A stretch of DNA of 64,000 nucleotides from Frateuria_A sp051900415 (GTDB taxonomy: Bacteria > Pseudomonadota > Gammaproteobacteria > Xanthomonadales > Rhodanobacteraceae): contig NZ_JBHZGL010000012.1 in assembly GCF_051900415.1 (NCBI RefSeq), positions 62,001 to 126,000 of the forward strand, read 5' to 3'. The translations under genes and the position numbers were made by a program. Every line of letters begins with the position of its first letter. Position 1 is the first letter of the stretch. The notes beneath the pieces were generated by a model, which saw nothing but the letters and a program-made list of their open reading frames with translations, was not told the DNA's origin and ran no database searches. Shown here piece after piece: positions 34,400 through 42,691 of this stretch.

Positions 34400-34405
34400 T
34401 ATAAT
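34400..34405 (+). promoter_or_regulatory. Consensus -10 element immediately upstream of cytochrome c start
   Basis: TATAAT is 7 bp before ATG 34413, which places the predicted transcription start at or within 2 nt of the start codon. The -35 (CTGCCG, 34377-34382) is weak. There is no Shine-Dalgarno sequence, so the message may be leaderless. Confidence 0.5.
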
Positions 34406-34412
34406 CCCACGC

Positions 34413-35144
34413 ATGAGCCTGCTTTCCTCCGTGTGCCTGGCGCCGGCCCTCCTGGTCGTCGCGCTGTCCGCCACCGCCGTCCGGGCCGCAGACGCGCCCA
34501 ACGTGCCCGATACCCTCAAGCAGCGCATCGCCGCCTGCACGGCCTGTCACGGCGAGCACGGCGAAGGCACGCCCGAGACCGGTTTCTTCCCGCGCCTCGC
34601 CGGCAAGCCGGCCGGCTATCTCGCGCGCCAGATCCGCAACTTCCAGGACGGCCTGCGCAAGTACGCGCCGATGGAATACACGGTGCGCGGCCTGACGCCC
34701 GAGTACATGCACGAGATCGCCGGTTACTTTGCCGCGCAGCAGGTGCCCTACCAGCGCTCGCCGTTGCCGCGTGTCACGGACGCGGCCCTCAAGCGCGGTG
34801 AAGTGCTCGCCACCCAGGGCGATCCCTCGCGCAAGGTTCCCGCCTGCGCGGCCTGTCACGGCGAGCATCTGACCGGCGTGGAACCGGACATCCCCGGCCT
34901 GGTCGGCTTGCCCTACGACTACATCAGTGCGCAGCTGGGCGCATGGCGTACGCATACGCGCGCGATGGTCGCTCCCGACTGCATGGCAACCATCGCCGGC
35001 CGCCTGAGCGAGGCCGACATCACCGCGGTCTCCGCCTGGCTTGCCGCCCGCGACGTGCCCGCGGACGTTCACGCCCAGCCGGCCGGGTCGGTGACGCCGC
35101 CACTGGCCTGTGGCGTCCTGCAGGCGAAGGAGGGCGCGCGATGA
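34413..35144 (+). CDS. Di-haem cytochrome c (c4-like)
   Basis: This is an exported electron carrier of 243 residues. A signal peptide covers residues 1-25 (cleavage after VRA). Two haem sites are present: CTACH (42-46) and CAACH (145-149), each followed by GEH, in a duplicated c4-type fold. The frame is open far upstream, but only ATG 34413 gives a signal peptide. It overlaps the next gene by ATGA. Together they would pass electrons from a periplasmic dehydrogenase or the bc1 complex to a terminal oxidase; the partner is not encoded nearby. Confidence 0.9.
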   Translation: MSLLSSVCLAPALLVVALSATAVRAADAPNVPDTLKQRIAACTACHGEHGEGTPETGFFPRLAGKPAGYLARQIRNFQDGLRKYAPMEYTVRGLTPEYMHEIAGYFAAQQVPYQRSPLPRVTDAALKRGEVLATQGDPSRKVPACAACHGEHLTGVEPDIPGLVGLPYDYISAQLGAWRTHTRAMVAPDCMATIAGRLSEADITAVSAWLAARDVPADVHAQPAGSVTPPLACGVLQAKEGAR

Positions 35145-36424
35145 AGTGGCTCCTGCGCGGTTTCCTAGCCCTGCTGGTGGTGGCGATCGCCGTCGTCGCC
35201 TGGTGGCTGCTCGCCCGGCACCACGCAGCGTTGCCGCCCGCACAGACCACCGCCGCCAAGCTGCAGGACCCGGCCCTGATCGCCCGCGGCGCCTACCTCG
35301 CCACGATCGGCGACTGCGCGGCCTGCCATACCGCGCAGGGCGGCAAGCCCTACGCCGGCGGGCGCGCGCTGCCCACGCCGTTCGGCGAGGTGCCCGCGCC
35401 CAACCTCACGCCGGACGACGCCACGGGCCTGGGGCAATGGTCGTTCGATGCGTTCTGGCGCGCGTTGCACGAAGGCGTCGGACGCGATGGCCATGCGCTC
35501 TACCCGGCCTTCCCGTACACCTCCTACACGAAGGTCAGCCGCGAAGATGCGTTCGCGCTGTTCGCCTACCTCAAGACCCTGCCACCGGTGCGCAACCAGA
35601 CGGGCGCCCCGTCGTTGCGCTTCCCCTACGACCTGCGGGCCGGCCTGGCCACCTGGCGCACGCTCTACTTCCGCCCCGGCGAATTCGTGCCCGACCCGAA
35701 GCAATCGGCGCAGTGGAATCGCGGCGCCTATCTGGTGCAGGGCCTGGGCCACTGCAACGAATGCCACGTCGCGCGCGACAACCTCGGTGGCCTGCCCAGC
35801 AACGAAACGCTCACCGGCGGCCAGATTCCCGCGCAGAACTGGTACGCCCCCGACCTCAGCACGCACGCCCACGGCGGCCTGGAAGGCTGGAGCACAGACG
35901 ACATCGTGACGCTGCTTCGCACCGGCCAGTCGCGCAAGGGCGCCGCGTTCGGGCCGATGGCCGACGTCGTCATGCAGAGCACGCAGCACATGCGCCAGGA
36001 CGACCTGCGCGCCATCGCCATCTACCTGCAGTCGCTGCCGCCGCGCCCCGCGCCGGCGCAGGGCGGCAGCCGGGTGGACGCCACCGCGCTGCTCGACCGC
36101 GGCGCCGACCTGTACGACCGGCAGTGCAGCAGTTGCCACGGCAAGGACGGCCGGGGCGTCGCGGGCGTCTACCCGCCGCTGGCCGGCAACTCGTCAGTGA
36201 CCGAGCCGACCGGCATCAATGCCATCCGCATCGTCCTGCTCGGCGGTTTCGCACCCACCACCGCCGCCCACCCGCGCCCCTACTCGATGCCGCCGTTCGC
36301 GCAGCAGCTGAGCGATGGCGACGTCGCCGCGGTGGTGACCTACATTCGCCACGCCTGGTCGAACAACGCCGCGCCAGTGATGGAGCGCGACGTCGCCGCC
36401 TATCGGCACACGCCTGTCGAATAG
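35141..36424 (+). CDS. Tri-haem cytochrome c, alcohol-dehydrogenase subunit-like
   Basis: A membrane-anchored or exported protein of 427 residues. One hydrophobic segment at residues 5-24 is followed by three cytochrome c domains with CAACH (59-63), CNECH (205-209) and CSSCH (329-333). The layout is that of the cytochrome subunit of membrane alcohol/aldehyde or gluconate dehydrogenases. No such dehydrogenase gene is adjacent, so the electron donor is unknown. Translation is coupled to the upstream di-haem cytochrome (ATGA), with GGAGGG in the 3' end of that gene. Confidence 0.9.
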   Translation: MKWLLRGFLALLVVAIAVVAWWLLARHHAALPPAQTTAAKLQDPALIARGAYLATIGDCAACHTAQGGKPYAGGRALPTPFGEVPAPNLTPDDATGLGQWSFDAFWRALHEGVGRDGHALYPAFPYTSYTKVSREDAFALFAYLKTLPPVRNQTGAPSLRFPYDLRAGLATWRTLYFRPGEFVPDPKQSAQWNRGAYLVQGLGHCNECHVARDNLGGLPSNETLTGGQIPAQNWYAPDLSTHAHGGLEGWSTDDIVTLLRTGQSRKGAAFGPMADVVMQSTQHMRQDDLRAIAIYLQSLPPRPAPAQGGSRVDATALLDRGADLYDRQCSSCHGKDGRGVAGVYPPLAGNSSVTEPTGINAIRIVLLGGFAPTTAAHPRPYSMPPFAQQLSDGDVAAVVTYIRHAWSNNAAPVMERDVAAYRHTPVE

Positions 36425-36478
36425 CCAGCGGACAGGCGCAGCGTTCGCCATGCATCGCGTCGCGCGAGGGGCGAGCGG

Positions 36479-36988
36479 CTAGTCGAGCCGGGCCTGCCTC
36501 GCCAGCACGCGCCAGGGCTCGATGTCCCAGTGGCGGCGGGCCTGGCCCGAGGGCGAGGGCAGGGCGAAGACACGGGTGGTGCCGATGCGCTCGGGCTGCG
36601 GTCCGTAGGCCTCGATCGGCCGGCCCAGCGCCGCCCGTGCGGCCGCCTTGCTGGTGAAGGCGAGCAGGCGCGGCTGGAAGCGTTCGATCTTGGCCATCAT
36701 CGCCGGGACGTTGAAAGCATCGCGCGGCAGGTCGGCGTCGTTGCCGCTGTGTCGCTTGGCGAGGTCGGTCAGGCCGATGCCCAGTTCAAGCAGGTCCGGA
36801 TACTCGGCCGGCGTGAAGCGGCGCGGCGTGATGCCCGCCTCGTGCAGCGCGCGCCAGAACAGGTTGCCCGGGTGTGCGTAGTAGGCGCCTTCGCGCGCCG
36901 AGCGTTCCCCTGCGGCCGTCCCGCAGAACACCAGCGCCAGGCCCGGGCGCAGCAGGTCGGGCAGGATGTGCTCAGCCGGTCGGTTCAT
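36479..36988 (-). CDS. mug: Mug-like mismatch DNA glycosylase with altered motif 1
   Basis: It is a member of the uracil-DNA glycosylase superfamily, 169 residues. Alignment by eye to E. coli Mug is clear over YYAHPGNLFWRALHEAG, LELGIGLTDL and the C-terminal LPSPSG (143-148, Mug has NPSG). Motif 1, GINPG in Mug, reads GTAAG here (23-27), so the catalytic asparagine is replaced. Many Mug-like proteins of GC-rich bacteria share this form, and activity may differ. The start overlaps the PP-loop gene by 17 bp, implying one transcript. Confidence 0.8.
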   Translation of the reverse strand: MNRPAEHILPDLLRPGLALVFCGTAAGERSAREGAYYAHPGNLFWRALHEAGITPRRFTPAEYPDLLELGIGLTDLAKRHSGNDADLPRDAFNVPAMMAKIERFQPRLLAFTSKAAARAALGRPIEAYGPQPERIGTTRVFALPSPSGQARRHWDIEPWRVLARQARLD

Positions 36989-37661
36989 CGAGCAGGAAGT
37001 CGGTGAACTGGAAGCGCTCGTCGCGCAGCACCGACTCGCCGCGGCGCAGGCGCAGTTCGCGGGCGAACAACGGGCCGCCGCAGCTCAGCGTGTGGAACTC
37101 GCCGTGCTCGCCGCACGGGTCGACGCCTGCCGGCAGGCTGTCGAGCAGCGCACCGTCGTAGGGGCGGCCGCAGTAGTCCGCCGCCAGCTGTTGCGTGTCC
37201 ACGCAACACAGCAGCGCGCGATGCCCCTCGCCCACGAAGCGGCGCGACAGGGCCTGGGTGTCCTCGCCCCAGATGGGAAACACGGCGCGCCATTGCGCGC
37301 GGCCGAGCTGGCGCACGCGGTAGTCGCGCACGTCCTGCAGGAACAGGTCACCGAAGGCGCAGTGGCGGATGCCCGGCCAGCGCATCCGTGCCTGGGCCAG
37401 CGCACGCTCGTGCGCCGCTTCGTAGGCCTCGTTGCTGCCGGGCCAGTCCATCTCGACTTCCAGCAGCGGCAGGCCCAGCGCATCGGCCTGCGCGAGCAGG
37501 ATGTCGCGCCGCACGCCATGCATGGCGATCCTTCCATAGGTGCGGTTGACGGTCGTCAGCAGCGCGACCACCTGCCACTGCGGATCGGCGCGCAGCCGCT
37601 GCAGGGCCATCAGGCAGTCCTTGCCGCCGCTCCAGGCGAGGAGGATGGGTGTGGCGCTCAT
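36972..37661 (-). CDS. PP-loop ATPase, diphthine-ammonia ligase (ATP_bind_4) family
   Basis: A 229-residue N-type ATP pyrophosphatase. The PP-loop is SGGKDC (11-16), with cysteine where most have serine. The family C-terminal box DPCGEHGEFHT (181-191) corresponds to the CGEGGEYET box of Dph6. Bacteria lack diphthamide, so the bacterial substrate is unknown; a role in nucleotide or tRNA-related chemistry is speculative. It is first in a two-gene unit with the Mug-like glycosylase and divergent from the channel gene at 37755. Confidence 0.8.
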   Translation of the reverse strand: MSATPILLAWSGGKDCLMALQRLRADPQWQVVALLTTVNRTYGRIAMHGVRRDILLAQADALGLPLLEVEMDWPGSNEAYEAAHERALAQARMRWPGIRHCAFGDLFLQDVRDYRVRQLGRAQWRAVFPIWGEDTQALSRRFVGEGHRALLCCVDTQQLAADYCGRPYDGALLDSLPAGVDPCGEHGEFHTLSCGGPLFARELRLRRGESVLRDERFQFTDFLLDEPTG

Positions 37662-37754
37662 CGGCCTACTTTACGGCAAGGCGGATGGCCGTCTGAACAT
37701 TGCGACCATGACCCGCCCACGCGACGTGGACGCGCGAACCGGCACGGTAGGCCG

Positions 37755-38822
37755 ATGACGGAAAACCTGCTGGAGATCTGGAACGGCCAGCCCTGGATCC
37801 GCCTGGGCGTCACGGTGATCGTGGCGTTGCTGGTCGCGATCGTCGTCCACCGGCTGGTGCGCGCGCTGCTTTGGCGTGTCAGCGACGGGCATCCGATGGC
37901 GCGCGAGATGCTCAGGCAGGCGCGCTCGCCGATGGGCTGGCTGGTGCCGCTGCTGGTGCTGGTGGTGGCGCTGCATACACGCCCCGAGGCGGACGAACTG
38001 CACATCACCGCGTCGGCCGAGCAGATCCTGGTGATCGCCCTGATCGCGGTTGCCACGTGGCTGGGCGTGCGCTGCATCAACGCAGTCGAGTTCTTCTTCT
38101 GCCGCCGCTTCCCGGTCAACACCGAGAACAACCTGCGCGCACGGCGGGTGCTCACGCAGGCGCGCGTACTGGGGCGCACGGGTTCCGTGCTGCTGATCCT
38201 GATCGGCCTGGCCGCGTGCCTGATGATGATTCCCGGCGTGCGTCAGATCGGCGCCAGCCTGCTTGCCTCGGCGGGCCTGGCCGGCCTGGCCGTGGGCCTG
38301 GCGGCCAAGCCGGTGCTGAGCAACCTGATCGCCGGCCTGCAGATTGCCATCACCCAGCCGATCCGGCTGGACGACGTGGTGATCATCGAGGGCGAGTGGG
38401 GTCGCATCGAGGAGATCACCGGCACCTACGTGGTGGTGCGCATCTGGGACGAACGACGGCTGGTGGTGCCGTTGAACTGGTTCATCGAGAACCCGTTCCA
38501 GAACTGGACGCGTACCAGCTCGCAGCTGATCGGCACCGTCTACCTGTGGCTGGACTACCGCGTGCCGCTGGAGCCGCTGCGCGAGGAGGTCAAGCGCCTG
38601 TGCAAGGAGGCGCCGCAGTGGGACGGGCGAGTCTGCGTGCTGCAGGTGACCGATACCACCGACCGCACGCTGCAGATCCGCATCCTGGCCAGTTCGGCCG
38701 ACTCGGGCAGCAACTTCGACCTGCGCTGCCACGTGCGCGAAGGGATGATCGCGTTCGTGCAACAGCACTATCCGGACAGCCTGCCGCGGGTTCGTGCCGA
38801 GGTGCGCGATCCGGCCGGCTGA
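37755..38822 (+). CDS. MscS-family mechanosensitive channel
   Basis: A 355-residue inner-membrane protein. ATG 37755 gives the first membrane segment (about 15-35); the longer open frame upstream is rejected. About four further hydrophobic stretches lead to the pore helix region GASLLASAGLAGLAVGLAAKPVLSNLIAG, followed by the MscS beta domain (QPIRLDDVVIIEGEWGRIEEI). There is a short C-terminal domain and no extra sensor or cyclic-nucleotide domain. It probably releases solutes on hypo-osmotic shock, though the asymmetric TM count resembles YbdG-type members. Confidence 0.85.
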   Translation: MTENLLEIWNGQPWIRLGVTVIVALLVAIVVHRLVRALLWRVSDGHPMAREMLRQARSPMGWLVPLLVLVVALHTRPEADELHITASAEQILVIALIAVATWLGVRCINAVEFFFCRRFPVNTENNLRARRVLTQARVLGRTGSVLLILIGLAACLMMIPGVRQIGASLLASAGLAGLAVGLAAKPVLSNLIAGLQIAITQPIRLDDVVIIEGEWGRIEEITGTYVVVRIWDERRLVVPLNWFIENPFQNWTRTSSQLIGTVYLWLDYRVPLEPLREEVKRLCKEAPQWDGRVCVLQVTDTTDRTLQIRILASSADSGSNFDLRCHVREGMIAFVQQHYPDSLPRVRAEVRDPAG

Positions 38823-38857
38823 TGCCGATTGCGCTCAAGGGCGCCCGCCCGTCGACA

Positions 38858-38980
38858 CCTTCCCCCGCGTTCGCGGAGGAAGGCTCGAAAGTGCAGCGGC
38901 TCGTGTTTGAGCCCCCGCGTTCGCTGAGGGGGTCGGAAATGCAGCGCCGCGCCTCTGATCCTTCCCCCGTTTGACGGGGG
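38858..38980. repeat. Three related GC hairpins between convergent genes
   Basis: H1 is CCTTCC-c-CCGCG-tt-CGCGG-a-GGAAGG (38858-38883). H2 is CCCCC-GCG-tt-CGC-tga-GGGGG (38912-38932). H3 is CCCCCGT-ttg-ACGGGGG (38964-38980). They recur about every 52 bp and share flanks (CGAAAGTGCAGCG after H1, CGGAAATGCAGCG after H2). They lie between the mscS-like gene and the histidine kinase, and probably act as a bidirectional terminator array. Confidence 0.55.
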
Positions 38981-39013
38981 GGTGCCCGAAGGGCGGATGG
39001 GGGGAGTCGTGCC

Positions 39014-40363
39014 TCAGCCCCACCGCAGCACGGCCGACAACCGCCCATCCTCCAGTTCGAAGCGAAGGTCCATGCCAAGCGCCTCGGCCGCTGCGTGGGC
39101 CAGCGCCAACCCGAGGCCCGCATGGCCGGCATGGGGCGGTTGCTTGCGCCAGAAGCGCTGGCCGAAACGCGCAAGGTCCGCGGGCTCCAGCCCGGGCGCG
39201 GCGTTGCTGATGCGCAGGCCGTCCGTATCCAGCCCGACCCTCACGGTGTCGCCGTCCGGCGCGTAGGCACAGGCGTTGCCGAGCAGGTTGCCCAGCACGA
39301 CCTCAAGCAACGCGGGGTCGGTATGCAGGTGCGCCGGCGGCCTGCCGTCGACCACCAGCGCCAGGCCACGCGAGGCGGCGTGCGCGCGGTGGCGGGGCAG
39401 CTGGCGCTCGAGCCACGGGGCCAGTTCCAGCGGCTGGCGCTGCGGTTGTTCCAGGCCCGACTGCAGGCGGGTGAGCAGCAGCAATGCAGAAACGGTCGCT
39501 TCCAGCTCAGCCCCGATCTGCCCGATCTCGCCGAGGATCTGGTCGAGTTCCCGGCCGCTCGGGTAACGCGCCTCCACTTCCGCCAGCGCGCGCAGTTCGG
39601 CCAACCGCGTACGAGTCTCGTGCGCCAGGCCGCTGGCGAACTGGCGTTCGCGCGCGAGGCCCTCGTCCATCCTGGCCAGCACGTCGTTGAAGCGGGCGAC
39701 CAGCGGGTCGAGCTCGCGCGTACCGCTGGCGGGCAGGCGCTGGCCGGGCGCGTGCGGGCCGATGTCGCGCATGCGCTCGACCAGCGCGCGCACCGGTTTC
39801 AGGCCGCGCCGCACGATCAGCGGCACCGCCACCAGCGCGACCAGCAGCGCCAGTGCCGGGCCCAGCACGAGTATCCAGTCCAGCGTGGTCAGCAGGCGGT
39901 CGAACGCGCGACGGTCCTGCATGAACAGCAGCGCGCAGCGGCGCGTGGGCGGGCGGGTGGCGGAGGGCTCCTGGAAGGCGAACATCACCGCGCCCAGCCG
40001 TCCGGACCCGTTGCGCAGATTGAGGAAGCGCGGTGTGGCTCCCGCCGCCGCCGGCCAGCCGGCGGGCGCGACCGGTGGCGGCGGTGTGCTGCGCTGGGGC
40101 GCCAGGCCCTCGCAGCGCAGCTCGTACCAGGCGTGTCCGCTTTCGCCGAGCAGTCCCGCGGCCGCTTGTGGCTCGCCGGCCGCCTGCTCGATCTCCACCA
40201 CCGTGGTCAGCGCCTGGGCCTGGGTCAGCAGGTTTTCCCGATACCGGCTCTCCATCGCCTGGTCGATGCGCCAGTCCATCAGCAATCCGCCCCCGCCGAG
40301 CAGGGCCAGGCTGGTGCCCACCAGCAGCAGGGTGATGCGCGCGGCGAGCGAGGGCGGTTTCAC
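39014..40363 (-). CDS. Sensor histidine kinase
   Basis: A membrane sensor kinase of 449 residues. GTG 40363 overlaps the regulator stop (GTGA). Membrane segments lie near residues 10-30 and 162-184, enclosing a periplasmic domain of about 130 residues with no recognised fold. A HAMP-like linker is followed by the phosphorylation site LAHETRTRLAEL (H248), where the usual proline after RT is arginine. The N box (NLLGNACAYAPDG) and a GLGLALA G2 box are present, but the G1 box is atypical (SNAAPGL), as in QseC/PmrB-like kinases. The signal is unknown. Confidence 0.88.
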   Translation of the reverse strand: MKPPSLAARITLLLVGTSLALLGGGGLLMDWRIDQAMESRYRENLLTQAQALTTVVEIEQAAGEPQAAAGLLGESGHAWYELRCEGLAPQRSTPPPPVAPAGWPAAAGATPRFLNLRNGSGRLGAVMFAFQEPSATRPPTRRCALLFMQDRRAFDRLLTTLDWILVLGPALALLVALVAVPLIVRRGLKPVRALVERMRDIGPHAPGQRLPASGTRELDPLVARFNDVLARMDEGLARERQFASGLAHETRTRLAELRALAEVEARYPSGRELDQILGEIGQIGAELEATVSALLLLTRLQSGLEQPQRQPLELAPWLERQLPRHRAHAASRGLALVVDGRPPAHLHTDPALLEVVLGNLLGNACAYAPDGDTVRVGLDTDGLRISNAAPGLEPADLARFGQRFWRKQPPHAGHAGLGLALAHAAAEALGMDLRFELEDGRLSAVLRWG

Positions 40364-41025
40364 GGGATCAGGTAGCCGGCGCCGCGGCGGGTCTCGATCA
40401 GGCCGGCCAGGCCGGCCGCGTCGAGCTTGCGGCGCAGACCGAAGACCAGCACCTCGACGCTGCGGTCGGAAACGTCGGTGTCGCTGCCGGCGGTGCGCTC
40501 GAGGATTTCCTGGCGCGTGAAGGCGCGGCCGCGGTGGCGCAGCAGCAGCCCCAGCACGGCGAACTCGCGCGGCGTAAGCGGCAGCGGCTGGCCATCCACG
40601 CTGGCTTGCTGGGCCAGCGGGTCCCACGCCAGCGTACCCAGGGTCAGCACCACCGGCTGTGCCTGCAGCGGGCGGCGCGCCAGGGCGTGCAGGCGGGCGA
40701 CAAGCTCGTCGAAGGCGAAGGGCTTGACCAGGTAGTCGTCGGCGCCGGCGTTGAGCGACTCGATGCGGTCGCCCACCTGGTCGCGGGCGGACAGCACCAG
40801 CACGCGCGGGCGACGGCCGCCCGGGGGCAGGCTGCGCAGCACGCCCAGGCCGTCCAGCCGTGGCAGCATCAGGTCCAGCACCACCAGGTCGTAGTCGTAG
40901 CCGGCGAGGAAACCCTTGGCCTCGACGCCGTCCGCCGCCGCGTCGACGGTGAAGCCGGCGCCCCGCAGGCCGTGCTGCAGGGTGGTGCGCAGGCGTTCGG
41001 AATCTTCCACCAGCAGCAGTTTCAT
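40360..41025 (-). CDS. OmpR-family response regulator
   Basis: A 221-residue transcriptional regulator paired with the kinase. The receiver domain has the acidic pair at E7/D8, the phospho-acceptor D51 (VVLDLMLP) and K101 (LVKPF). The C-terminal winged helix contains LTPREFAVLGLLLRHRGRAFTR and ends RRGAGYLIP. ATG 41025 gives the canonical MKLLLVEDSERL; the longer frame is rejected. It is divergent from rng, with 139 bp between them. Confidence 0.92.
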   Translation of the reverse strand: MKLLLVEDSERLRTTLQHGLRGAGFTVDAAADGVEAKGFLAGYDYDLVVLDLMLPRLDGLGVLRSLPPGGRRPRVLVLSARDQVGDRIESLNAGADDYLVKPFAFDELVARLHALARRPLQAQPVVLTLGTLAWDPLAQQASVDGQPLPLTPREFAVLGLLLRHRGRAFTRQEILERTAGSDTDVSDRSVEVLVFGLRRKLDAAGLAGLIETRRGAGYLIP

Positions 41026-41111
41026 GGTGGCGGAGTCTACCCAGTGGGTGGCCGTCGTGCCCGTCGCGGCGGTGGCGCCGCCGGGTTGCCGGCTTCCCGT
41101 GCGCTGGCGCA

Positions 41112-41141
41112 TCGACAGTTTCATCGCCCACCCGCTATAAA
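41112..41141 (+). promoter_or_regulatory. rng promoter
   Basis: TCGACA (41112-41117) and TATAAA (41136-41141) are 18 bp apart, 5/6 matches each. The predicted start is about 41148, leaving a leader of under 20 nt that contains the GGGGGTGGG ribosome binding site. Confidence 0.7.
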
Positions 41142-41164
41142 GAGACAGATCAACGGGGGTGGGT

Positions 41165-42652
41165 GTGAGTGAAGAGATCCTGATCAACGTGACGCCCCGT
41201 GAGACCCGCGTAGGCGTGGTCGAGAACGGCATGCTGCAGGAGGTGCACGTCGAGCGTGCCTCCAAGCGCGGCTACGTGGGCAACGTCTACAAGGGCCGCG
41301 TGCAGCGGGTGATGCCCGGCATGCAGGCCGTGTTCGTGGAAATCGGGCTGGAGCGTGCGGCGTTCCTGCACGCCTCGGACATCGTGCGCCCGCCGCTGCC
41401 CGAGGGCGCGGAGGTGCACGGCAACGGCCACACGCCCTCGATCAGCGAGCTGGTCCATGAAGGGCAGGACATCGTGGTGCAGGTGGTGAAGGACCCGATC
41501 GGGACCAAGGGCGCACGGCTGTCCACCCACCTGTCGATCCCCTCGCGTTACCTGGTGCTGCTGCCGCACGCGCGTACGCTGGGCATCTCCGCACGCATCG
41601 AGGACGAGGCCGAGCGCGGACGCCTGAAGGACGTGCTCGGCGGCCTGATCGGCGAGGACGGTGCCGGAACGAACCGGCTCGGCTACATCGTGCGCACCAA
41701 CGCCGAAGGCCAGTCGGCCGAGTCGCTCGCCTTCGACGTGACCTACCTGAGCAAGGTCTGGCGCGTGGTGCAGGAGAACATCGCCAAAGCCAAGGTCGGC
41801 GAGCGCGTCTACGAGGAGCTCTCGCTGCCGCTGCGCAGCCTGCGCGACATGCTCACCGACGACATCGAGAAGGTACGCGTCGATTCGCGCGAGACGCACG
41901 AGAAGGTCGTCAAGTTCGTGCACAAGTTCATGCCCAGCCTGGACGATCGCATCGAGCACTACACCGGCGAGCGGCCGATCTTCGACCTCTACGGCGTGGA
42001 GGACGAGATCCAGCGCGCGATGAAGAAGGAGGTGCCGCTCAAATCCGGCGGTTATCTGATCGTCGACCAGACCGAGGCGATGACGACGATCGACGTCAAC
42101 ACCGGCGGCTACCTGGGCACGCGCAACCTGGAGGAAACGGTCTACCGCACCAACCTGGAAGCCGCGCAGGCGGCGGCGAGGCAACTGCGGCTGCGCAACC
42201 TCGGCGGCATCATCATCATCGACTTCATCGACATGAACGATGACGAGCACAAGCGACAGGTCATCCGCATGCTCGAGAAGGGCCTGGCGCGCGACCACGC
42301 CAAGACCACGGTCTACCCGATGTCCGCGCTCGGGCTGGTGGAGATGACGCGCAAGCGCACTACCGAAAGCCTGGAACGCCAGCTCTGCGAACCGTGCCCG
42401 GACTGCGGCGGGCGCGGCACGATCAAGACCGCCGAGACGGTCACCTATGAGATCTTCCGCGAGATCACCCGCGCGGTGCGCCAGTTCAACGCCGAAAAGC
42501 TGCTCGTGATGGCCAGTCCCAAGGTCGTCTCGCGCATCCTCGAAGAGGAGTCGGCGGCGGTGGCCGAACTGGAGGAGTTCATCTCCAAGAGCATACGCTT
42601 CCAGCCGGAAGAGCATTACTCGCAGGAACAATTCGATGTGGTCTTGCTGTAA
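41165..42652 (+). CDS. rng: Ribonuclease G
   Basis: This endonuclease acts in 16S rRNA 5'-end maturation and mRNA turnover. It has 495 residues from GTG 41165 (MSEEILINVTPRETRV); an in-frame GTG 6 bp earlier is possible. The S1 domain spans about residues 37-120. The catalytic aspartates are D310 (TIDVNTGG) and D353 (IIIIDFIDM). The zinc-link CPDCGGRG (C411, C414) is intact. It lacks the long C-terminal scaffold of RNase E. The conserved neighbour yhdP follows after 39 bp. Confidence 0.97.
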   Translation: MSEEILINVTPRETRVGVVENGMLQEVHVERASKRGYVGNVYKGRVQRVMPGMQAVFVEIGLERAAFLHASDIVRPPLPEGAEVHGNGHTPSISELVHEGQDIVVQVVKDPIGTKGARLSTHLSIPSRYLVLLPHARTLGISARIEDEAERGRLKDVLGGLIGEDGAGTNRLGYIVRTNAEGQSAESLAFDVTYLSKVWRVVQENIAKAKVGERVYEELSLPLRSLRDMLTDDIEKVRVDSRETHEKVVKFVHKFMPSLDDRIEHYTGERPIFDLYGVEDEIQRAMKKEVPLKSGGYLIVDQTEAMTTIDVNTGGYLGTRNLEETVYRTNLEAAQAAARQLRLRNLGGIIIIDFIDMNDDEHKRQVIRMLEKGLARDHAKTTVYPMSALGLVEMTRKRTTESLERQLCEPCPDCGGRGTIKTAETVTYEIFREITRAVRQFNAEKLLVMASPKVVSRILEEESAAVAELEEFISKSIRFQPEEHYSQEQFDVVLL

Positions 42653-42691
42653 GCGAAGGATTGCCCGCAACGCCGGCCGGGACGGAACGAG

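Noticed and set aside
32400..34412. A 670-codon N-terminal extension of the di-haem cytochrome frame
   Set aside because: It is antisense to the exported amidase and lacks similarity; only ATG 34413 gives a signal peptide.
36966..37754. A 263-codon extension of the MscS-like frame
   Set aside because: It runs antisense to the PP-loop ATPase; membrane topology begins at ATG 37755.
38858..38980. A short CRISPR-like array
   Set aside because: Only three units of diverged hairpins with no constant repeat and no cas genes.
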